64,000 nt of DNA from Anthostomella pinea (lineage: Eukaryota; Ascomycota; Sordariomycetes; Xylariales; Xylariaceae). Every line of letters begins with the position of its first letter. Positions within the stretch are counted from its first letter, which is position 1. The notes beneath the pieces are model-generated. The model saw nothing but the letters and a program-made list of their open reading frames with translations, was not told where the DNA came from and did no database searches. The translations under genes were made by a program, and so were the position numbers. Positions 55,493 to 64,000 of this stretch are shown in pieces. Where the stretch lies: contig CAUWAG010000010.1 of assembly GCA_963556695.1 (NCBI GenBank), forward strand, positions 2,914,001 to 2,978,000, read 5' to 3'.

Positions 55493-56425
55493 CTAGAGTG
55501 TCATAGCAACACCCGCGACACCCACCATCGCCAAGGCGCATGCAATGTAGACCCACGATGTCTTCTCTCGGCGAGCGACATTCGGCATGGCTGTCGGAGA
55601 ATCCATAGTAACAGATCCATTTGCAGACGGAGCTATCGGCATCGACATCGTCATAAGCATGATCGTCGTTCCCATCGACATAATCATGATCGTCATTCCC
55701 GTCTCAGCGCGGCTCGACGGGAGTCGTGGCCATAGCAGATCCATAACGGCCACCACCTGGGGTACATCCTCCGTGCGCAAAGACACCGTAGGCGCTCAGC
55801 ACTAGGGTAATTGGAGATCAGTATGGATTCCGCGTGACATGGATTTGCGTAAAGGAAGGGAGTTGATGTCCCGGGTGCGTGAAGCCAGGGAAATCGACGG
55901 GCTTGATCATATATTTCGCGGAGATAGGTACAGTACTTACTACTGCTGAAATCTTCATGCGCCGCGTCGGCCATTGCTCGCACACTCGCAGTCGATGGCC
56001 GTGATAACGCTACTCTGCGCACAGATGCCATCATAGAAAGCGCTGTTGTAGGCCGAGTACTCGGCCGCGAGCTCCTCAGTCACGGTCTGGCTCGGGGCCG
56101 CCATACTAGTGATAGTTGCCAGGGCGTCGCTCTGTGCACACAAGTCCGAGAGAGCGGTTGCGTAGCCGTTCGGGTTGGCGAGGAACGGCGTGAGACAGGC
56201 GGGGACGGTGGGAAGGAGTCCGTACACCGAGGCTGACGACGAGGCACATAGCGAGGCGAGGGTAGGCAAGAGAGAAACTGGGAGGTTGGCGGTGCCGCAG
56301 GAGGTGATCGGAATTTTCGGTGGTCCAGGAGCCGGTGTTGCAGTCGGCGATGACGAGACGGCAACGGCGTTGGTGATGAGGCCGAGCATGGCGGTGAGCG
56401 AGAAGAGCATGGTTTGGGCGTGCAT
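55493..56425 (-). CDS. Secreted cysteine-containing protein, exon joins uncertain
   Basis: Exon 1 starts at the ATG at 56425 with a signal peptide (MHAQTMLFSLTAMLGLITNAVAV), followed by a Pro/Thr stretch and a domain with regularly spaced Cys (SCGTA, LCASS, ACLTP, LCAQS, ICAQS, DCECAS). The frame stops shortly after DCECASNG, and a GTAAGT donor lies near 55940. A downstream frame ending at 55493 finishes with WVYIACALAMVGVAGVAM, a hydrophobic C-terminus as in GPI-anchored proteins. This suggests a cell-wall or GPI protein, perhaps CFEM-related, but the Cys spacing does not match CFEM well. Boundaries of the last exon are not resolved. Confidence 0.5.
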
Positions 56426-57166
56426 GATGTTCGGGGTGTTGTTTTTGGGGGATTCAGTGATGGTGAAGGAAGTTGTTTAGCGCGGTTTGCGAGGTAGGGA
56501 TTGAAGGGGGTCTATTAGTGTAGCGAAGGTTGCTTGGAGAGAAGCAGGTCTAGGTTCGGGACCACATGGGATGTTGTCATGCTGGTAGTTGGGATGAATA
56601 GACGTGGCGGTGGGGCATGTTGCCTGGGTACCATAGATACTCCTCGGCTCACTGTCTGGGAAGGACTAGAGACAATTGCAGGTCAGAATGAAGACTCATG
56701 TTTTCTTCAGTCGGCGTGTATGGTTTTTCAGATCATTCTCATCTCATCACTCCACCGAACAGGATTAATATAACCTTGTCATACACCATCAACCTGTTTC
56801 ATGCTTACAAAAGTCTCAATCTGGAATTGTCTCTTCCGTTTCCCCTTTTCTCCAGGATTTGATGCTGCTCGATCCCGTCGTGAGCTGAGTGCGTTGTCAA
56901 TTGTTCCAAACTAGCCGAGATCAAATTACACGCGATAACTTTTGATACCAAATTACACAGGATGACTTGATGGGCGAAGCTTGTCCCCAAATTGAAGAGG
57001 GCCATGCTATTCGAATAGTTGGGGGCAAAGACATGAGTTCAGGGGATAGGAGAACTAAGGAGCGATTAGTCGAAGCCAATGTTGTTCACCAGACGCAGTT
57101 ATCATCAGCACACGATCTTCGTTGGTACTAAAGCTATGTTTACCTGTACCCGTAGGTGTGGCTCTA
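56426..57166. other. Intergenic, no gene seen
   Basis: Promoter of the secreted-protein gene and 3' flank of the HAD gene. Nothing else supported. Confidence 0.4.
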
Positions 57167-58161
57167 TCAAAACCTTTGACCCCTATTGATCTTTGTTGTG
57201 CATCTGCGAGGTCTCGGATGACACACTGATGCCGTACTTCTCGTAATCAAAGTATTCCAAGCTGGGAATACTCTCAGCCAGCCATCATCAACCTCCCCCA
57301 GCTGCCACTCGTCTCCAAGCTCAATCATTCCCGTCCTCCCAGCCAACACATCGGCCTGTTTCGTCTGATACTCGACCGCCATATCGGGATGCGGTACCCA
57401 GACAACCCTCATCCCAGCCCTCCGTCCAGCCTCCACCCCGATGACGCTGTCGTCGAAAACCAAACATTCGTTGGGCATGATGGGCTTCGCGCCGGAGGCG
57501 CGTGCCGACGCGTTCAGCGACTCGAGCGCTACGAGGTATATGTCCGGCGCTGGCTTGCCTCGCCCCTGTCGCACGCGTGGGTCATCACCCAGGACGCGCT
57601 TGTCAGGCTGGAAGAAGCTGAGCAGCTGCTTCGTTGCCGGGTTCGAAGTCTTCCGTTCGTAGCTATCGGTTTCGCTGCCGGATGCCAACGCCAGCTCGAT
57701 TGCGTCCCCCGACGAAGCGCCGCATGCACGGCTAAGGTTCAATAGAAGCTTCTCCGCGCCTGGTAGCGGTTTGCAATCTGGGAAGTTGAGTCGCAAGTTT
57801 TCCGACCATTCACGGGCCCACTGCTCCCGCGAGATGGGCAGCTGGGCCAAGTTGTGGAAGATGTCGCCATTCGTCGAGTCTGGGACGCCCATGAGCTGGG
57901 CGCGGATGGACCGCGTGAAGGGAGGCCTTCCGTACCCCTCGAGGAATTGGTTGGTGCTTTGGGTTATTATGTCCTCCGAGTTGATGAGGAGCTCGTCCAT
58001 GTCGAAGATGCAGGCGCGGACTGCGGAGAACCTGGTGGCAGTCGCTATTAGCTTGGCGATTGGACATGAGGCCTCTCATTTTGACGACAAGTAAGACCCT
58101 GCGAGGGCTTTGCAAAGGCTGATTGGTTGGATAGTACTTACTCGATCTTGCGAGGAGCCAT
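57167..58161 (-). CDS. HAD-superfamily phosphatase with probable C-terminal frameshift
   Basis: Exons are 58161-58142 and 58031-57167 (885 nt, 294 aa), with intron GTAAGT...CACCAG. The start MAPRKIEFSAVRACIFDMDE brings in HAD motif I. Its third and fifth residues are D and D-E rather than DxD, so the second Asp is kept as D in FDMDE. Motif II is the LASGS segment, and motif IV is CLVFDDSVIGVEAGRRAGM. The group contains GPP/DOG-type sugar phosphatases and pseudouridine-5'-phosphatases (cytosolic, Mg-dependent). After DGW, near 57285, the ORF leaves the expected frame: a one-base shift restores SLEYFDYEKYGI, the usual C-terminal end, with a stop at 57185-57183. Confidence 0.8.
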
Positions 58162-58755
58162 GGCTTGGGTCTTTGGGTGAAGGCCAAGTCTGATACGGAT
58201 TGCCGGCTCCTGGAGCAAATGAGGGCTCACGTCCTAGTTGGACTCGGGTCGCGATATTCCGGTCGTGCGATGACAATGAGACGATGAAGGCCTGGCTCTC
58301 GAAGGGTACCGGTCTGCTCAAGCGTGACGTTGAGCAATCAACATGAGGTCTTCGAACCAGCGCAGGTCACCGCAAGTACCAGTCATGGTTGGTACGCTTT
58401 GAGTAACTGTGGCGTTACGCCACAACCCCTTTCCCCCCTATTCGACATGGTCGGGTTGAGCCTCACTCTATTTATACTCGGACGCATTCGGTGGCAGCTT
58501 GAAGGCAAATGATGTGCATCAGAGACAGTATCCCGCAGAATGTAATAGAGTCATTTATGGGCCTACTATCTACTGAGATGTGGTTGTTTGCCCAATTTTT
58601 GCGAGTAGCAGCCTGCAGTTGGGACAATGAGCACCGCTGACTTCCAACTTCTTGGTTTTGCCTTTGAACCAAACAAGCTCGTCCCTTCCGTGTCTATAAC
58701 ACTGGATGATAAGTCACTTACCAGTGGCAATGAGAAATCTCCGGCTCAGCCTGTT
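58162..58755. other. Intergenic, no gene seen
   Basis: Promoter of the HAD gene and 3' flank of the glycosyltransferase pseudogene. Confidence 0.4.
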
Positions 58756-60448
58756 CTAAATCGCTACTTTTGGTTTGAACGCGCCAGAACCTGCCAACAC
58801 CACAATCACTGGTGCCGCCACGTATCGACCCGGGCTCTCCTGGGCGCGCAGTCCAAGATCTCTCGACTTCTCCCTAAACGATTGGCTTCCGTTGCTACTA
58901 ACGACTCTGAGGATAGCTTCCTGTAGACACTCGGCTGTCCACTGTGGACTGGTCTTCCGGCATCTCCACACACCAACTCCGATGGACTCAGTGAGTTGTG
59001 CGAGACCGTAGAGATCAAGCCACAGCGGGAGAACAACCTGAGGGACGCCAGCACTACATCACCTCATTAGCAGATATCACACTGCTGTGGATTGAGGCTC
59101 GATTTGGTTTGCAAGGTACCTAATCGCCTCATGGTAACATCCAGAGCCACCGTGGTGGACCGACGCAATGACGTGCCCCGATTCCAGCAGAGATGGCGGG
59201 TCGGCTGCCAACCAGCGCACTACCCTGACCCTCCCATTGTCGGTAAAGGGGACGAGAGGGCTCATGAGATCGTCACCATAGACACAATCCATCCGGACTT
59301 TCCACAGAATCTGGACATCGGTTTCCTTTAGTACCCTAGCTATAGCTTGCGCCATTGCAGTCGCCTGCATCACCGAGTACTCAAAGCCGCCTCCCAGGTT
59401 TATGAGTACAGTCGGCGCTGTAGTCAGCCAGTTGGCTAATTCGCTGCCCTGCTCGGATACCGTGCCGAGTGACAGGGTCATGGGCCCTGTACACGTCACA
59501 TTTGGCGGTTCGGCTTCGACAGGCCATGATACCCCTGGCATGGTCTGCGAGAGCCATGTACGTCTGGCCGGTGGAGTCGAAGGAACTTGATCGGATCTCT
59601 AAGACCTTTAGATGTGAGAAACGCTTTTTTCTCTCTGATGGCGGGCATGTAAAGCATGGTTGAGACGAAGTGCATGTTGCGCAAGATGTTTTCTGGGATT
59701 TTACTTCACGGCACTGGGTACGGGAGACCGGAGCCCATGCTTATATCAGCAGTTAGCAAAAATGATTGAATGGGGGGCAAGAATTTAGGATGCAACTCAC
59801 GCAGGGTATTTCCAGAACATCTTGCCCCATGGCTGCTCCGCGGGAAAATTCTCAATCAGTGTGTTTGGGCCGATGATCGCGTGCAAGCGATTCTTGTCTC
59901 TCGTGGCGTCAATAGCGGGACGAAAGAGTGTATCGAGTACGACAGCAGCAGGATCCACCGTGTCGATGATCCGATTTACCTGCTCATTTATAGCGAGATG
60001 CTCTTCCCCATTCCACGGTGAGACATAGAGCTGCATATCTTGGCAGAGTTGACCGATGCCAGCCCAGCCCGGCAGATGGATCGAGTTTGAGGTGTTCTTG
60101 CCAGCAGCGCGACAGGTTTCTATCACTAAAGAGCCTTCGATCTGGTGAAAGACTGTGCCTGGACCACGCGGACCCTGGGGAGCACACGCGCTCCAGCCTT
60201 GGAGCCATAGATTTAAAAGAGGCGAAATGGACTCGGATCTGCGGGTGACGCTCCAGAAGGCCCCGGGCTGTAACTAGGTGTACGTTGGATAAGCCGTGGT
60301 CGCTTGTTATTAGGAACATAGCTGTATTGTTGGTGCCAACAGCAGGCGAAGCTATCGGACTGGCAGCGAACATTGACGACCACCTTGCTAGAAACAGAGC
60401 GAGCATGGCCGTCCCTACGACTCCAGCACTTAGCCGTATCGCCGACAT
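58756..60448 (-). pseudogene. UDP-glycosyltransferase (GT1) pseudogene
   Basis: Starts at the ATG at 60448 with a hydrophobic N-terminus and NTAMFLITSDHGLSNVHLVTARGLLERHP, the start of a GT1 acceptor domain. The frame shifts near 60170 and continues as FHQIEGSLVIETCRAAGKNTS. An intron GTGAGT (59800-59740) leads to GSGLPYPVP followed by TGA (59708-59706), where Trp is expected, then SKIPENILRNMHFVSTMLY. A base is missing near 59554; the next frame gives PTVLINLGGG and VHHGGSGCYHEAI, the sugar-nucleotide-binding block. A last intron GTACCT...GTAG (59119-59054) leads to GVPQVVLPLWLDLYG and the end. Two frameshifts and one stop make it inactive. Members glycosylate sterols or small lipophiles. 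Confidence 0.8.
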
Positions 60449-63400
60449 GCTGACATGCTGACATAGGGCTATCTTCAGTTACAAGGATAAGTTAGTGACT
60501 TAACAAAGACTCAAAGGGTCTTCACAGTTGGAGTACCCAGCAGGTGTTGAACTGCATATCCCTGAAAGGTGAGAGAGAATGTAGAGAATAAATCGGAGGG
60601 GGGAAGTGAGGGGGCTATGTCCACAGTTACTTTAAGCTGGCAGATTGACATTGGCAATCAGCAGGTAGGGATCCTCAAGCGCTCATTGGTACCTGGGCTT
60701 ACCAACATACCTCCCTGCACGTTATTTACCAGGACGATATGGCGTGTATTCACAGTCAAGATGGCGGTGAGGTGCCCAGATTGGAGATACGGGTGAAGAT
60801 AGGGGCTTATTCCAGGGTAGGCCGCCTGCGATATACCTTTGAAAGGCGGACTCCGCGGGTGAGCATCACCAAGGATGCAGAACATTTGCCGGAACATCTG
60901 AACCACTTGCGCTGCATCTTGCAGTCGGCTCCACGACGATGATAACGCCGAGCTTCACAGTCACCAGACATGGACAGGTACTTCTGGACAATGCATCTCA
61001 CAAGAGGTTCCCGCCAGAGAGTCAAGTGACTTCACTGGTCACTGGGAAATTGGGCGTTTGCTGACTACCCGGTGCTCATGCAAGGAGTATCAGTGTACGA
61101 ACATTCGGGTATGGAAGAATCGACTTCTGGTTCGATTTATGGGTGACTTGCTGATCTATATCCACCTGTAACGGGATGCCGTTGGCCCGCGTAGGAGATC
61201 ACTATGAGCACCGAGGTTCACGTACTTCTAATACACCACTTGCAGGTCTAAATTCATGCCGCAGATTATCCAATGATTATTCTGGATCTTGTTACACTGC
61301 AGATAGGCAATGCCAACCTGGACCAACAAGTTTCTAGTCTGCGGCATGTTGGCTGCACGGTTGCGAGGCGCAACGGTTCCTATTCGCCAGCGTGCTGCGC
61401 TGATAATCCTTGTCAATGAGTAGTACTAGATTACTCACCTGACGAATATCAACACTCTCCCTTCTATCTTCAACATCATGGATGGACTGGTTCTGTCATG
61501 CGTGTCTGGCACTCAGGTTGGTTGCGTAGTTACAGGAATCAACCCTGCTTCTCGTATTGGTACTGGATGTGATTAACTTTCGTGCATGATATCTATCTGA
61601 ACCCTGATATTTCTCATGCCCACCAGATACAGAAGCCCACCTGAATGTACATCCTCCACGAAGCATACAATTTTCGGGCCAGGTGTCCAGCACCTGAAAT
61701 TTTCGCCTCAGATATCCAGCACCTGACCTTCCAAAAATTCAGAAGGGGCAGTGAATGACTCCTCCATCAGATTGCCCCTTTTCTCCACTCCTGCACAACT
61801 CCTATCCCCTTCTCCTCCGTGAACCGTCCCGAGACGGCAGGCCTGGCTCCCTCATGAGCCTGTGCCTACCGCATGCGACCAGCGCTGGGGACGTTCTCCA
61901 TCCATCCCCCCACCCCCCCGTTCCTTCAGTTCGGCATTGTTTCGAGGCATGAATCGCAAGGCCTGCCGGAACTCTTTTCCTCAACTGTAAGGACGCCAGC
62001 GTCGCATACACCATCACGGCACAAATCCCAACCCTGGGTGTCGTGACCGCAGGTGTTGATAATCTTCCACGTCGTGCACATCTTGCTCAAGATTTGTCGA
62101 AGAAACCGAAGCGCGTTTTTGTGGATAACTAGCAGAGGGCTAGGAGATGTTGAGTTGAAGAGATTGGTATGGTGCTGCTCGAATTGTTCGTGTCGCTTGG
62201 CTGGCGAAGTCTGGGTAGGTATGGATCGATCTGCAAAGGCACCAGACGGACTAATTTTGGGTTGGCGAGTTGCTTGATTCTGTGTGTTCGTGCGTCGAGA
62301 TGGGCTTGGTTTGTGGGTTTGTTTGTTGGTGTGGAGAGCAATTCATGGAAGTGCATGTTCCCATTGCGTATTTATAAAGAAACCATATAGCCCAAGACCA
62401 GTATGACGGCAGTGATGTATCAGCCAGGCAGAGCTGGACGTAGTATTGCCAGGCCTTCATTCAATGGTAGCTCTTCAAAGTCAACGCAATATGGCAAGAC
62501 TCGACCTATGCTGATCCAAAAGTATAATGTAGCAAACTTAAATTTGATTTGGGATGTACTGATTGACGGCGCCAAAGGGAAGGTAGAGCACCAGCGGGAT
62601 GTAAGTGGTTCTAGCATCGTGGGCCATCGCATTTCCCTTTTGCATTCCCTACCGGTATACCTGTCAAAGTCAGCTGATGCTTCCTGCAGCTGACTGCGCA
62701 AGTTTCAGCAAAATCGAACTGGAGCATGCAGGTGTCCAAGACCACGACTGTGAATATTCCGTGTGTTGAGGGCCAGGATCCTTCCAGTTTGTACATCGAG
62801 AAAGGGCAGGCGTGTGTCAGGTTCCGTCCTACATACACTGCCGTCAAACAGGGCGTGCCTAGAGTACAAGCAAGGTGCTTGGTGAATCGTTCGAATCCAG
62901 AAGCCCAGAGGCCCAGGGGCGTAGAGTTGAATGTATCGAACTTGCGCTGCGTCAAAAAGCAAACCACTGGGGGATCCAGGAGTTGTCGTTGGCTGAATGG
63001 GTCAGCCGAATGGAAACTGTCAGATTGTCAATGCCACGTGAGGGACCGAGGCCCACGAAGATGGGCTTGCCAAGATGCTTCGTGATAGGGGTGTAGTTGT
63101 GAATTAGGTCTAAATACCCGGATCAAGCTCCGTGCTGCTTCCTGACCATATCTGTCACGCCGTAGTGATGACAATCTCGTCCTAATTTCCAAGAAAGTCA
63201 GTGAATGACTAGGTAAGAGAACGAATAAGGCAAATACCTCATGGTGGATAGGCCTCGATGACTTATGGTTAATGGAAGAGCCAGTATGTAGATTTACGTT
63301 CAACCCCCATGACGAGACAATCATAGCGTGAATGCAAATAGCACCTATGAGGTCCCTTCGACCTGGTCCCTTAGTATAGGGCTAATGGATATGTTTGCGT

Positions 63401-64000
63401 CAAATTTCAATTGTTGGCGTGTAAGTGTCATGGGGCGTGATCCAGGTAGCACCAATGTCGCCGTAGCCAGTAAGATCAGGAACAGAAGACGAACGTGACG
63501 AATAGTGAATGGCAGAGACCCCGAGTTTCACAAGATTGACAGTTGCAAACCAAATGTCTGGCCACGGCAACCACAGCGGTAGCTGGCTCGTCTGCAAACT
63601 ACACAAACGAGGCATGAGCCGGCCCCAACAGCAGTATACAGACGATGGTGAGGACGAAAAGAGAGTATTTAAAGACACTACAACACCATCGTGGGACTTG
63701 ATTTGAGCTCTTCCCCCTTTTCGGAGACAAGGACAAAACCGCGAGGCTGTTCCCTTCCCCGTTCTCCTGGCCGGGCACTGCACAACAGTAATAACGTTAG
63801 CACTCACTTCACTATAATAGATCCTTCTCGTATCTCTCGATCTTCGCATACTAATGGTGCCGGTGCAATCCCGGACACCAGCTGCGTCGTCGTTGGTGAC
63901 AGGGGTATGCTACTCCGAGCTGCTTATAACTGTCCGACATCCCCATCCAACGGAATCAACACCGACTCGCGATTCCGTAGGCGGTCGCTAGAGGTCAAGC
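60449..64000. other. 3.5 kb without a supported gene
   Basis: Base composition is normal and short frames exist on both strands, but no domain, signal peptide with exon chain, RNA gene or transposon end is recognisable. A repeated TCCAGCACCTGA occurs near 61687 and 61717. Part may be untranslated flank of a gene beyond the window. Confidence 0.4.

Noticed and set aside
61755..62390. Short frames on both strands near 62 kb
   Set aside because: They overlap each other antisense, lack any motif and have no supported start context.

Overview
The window looks like nuclear DNA of a filamentous ascomycete (Pezizomycotina, probably Sordariomycetes). The evidence is: genes with short GT-AG introns (about 45 to 230 bases); a HET-domain gene; a 2EXR-type gene with decayed relatives; a six-cysteine effector-like secreted protein; a tRNA-Lys with an intron; and transposon relics carrying C-to-T type stops plus an extremely AT-rich block, as left by repeat-induced point mutation (RIP). 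No bacterial operon structure is present. Exon joins below were worked out by eye from splice signals and reading phase.

Layout. 0.7-7.5 kb: a disordered KEN-box protein (-), a run of 38 G, a HET-domain protein (+) and an unrecognised gene (-). 8.2-15.4 kb: a transposon graveyard made of an AT-rich RIP block, a nearly complete 2.2-kb pogo/Fot1-like element with 83-bp terminal inverted repeats (TIRs), an orphan ORF1 of a Tad-like LINE and a divergent pogo relic. 16.4-20.8 kb: the small secreted protein, a FAR-17a/AIG1-like membrane protein whose 3' end overlaps a tRNA-like sequence, and a secreted protein interrupted by TGA. 21.1-23.5 kb: a second pogo/Fot1 copy, dead, carrying a nested 183-bp insertion with an 8-bp target duplication.

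24.1-30.4 kb: flavin monooxygenase, Dal5/Liz1-type transporter and TauD-type dioxygenase. The last two are divergent and may form a sulfonate uptake and desulfonation unit. 30.6-39.9 kb: a gene-dense housekeeping stretch with an F-box protein, glucosidase II alpha, nucleoside diphosphate kinase, a mitochondrial DUF1279-like protein and a periplasmic-binding-fold protein. The kinase has an in-frame upstream extension that encodes a membrane anchor. 40-47 kb: decayed 2EXR and other fragments, and one intact 2EXR gene. 48.6-60.5 kb: an SDR reductase, a J-like fragment, tRNA-Lys(CTT), a DUF1772 protein, a pseudokinase, a cupin, a secreted protein, a HAD phosphatase with a likely C-terminal frameshift, and a UDP-glycosyltransferase pseudogene. 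60.5-64 kb: nothing I can support.

No single new multi-gene system is evident. The best leads are the membrane-anchored kinase form, the nested insertion, the sulfonate unit, and the decay of duplicated lineage-specific families beside transposons.
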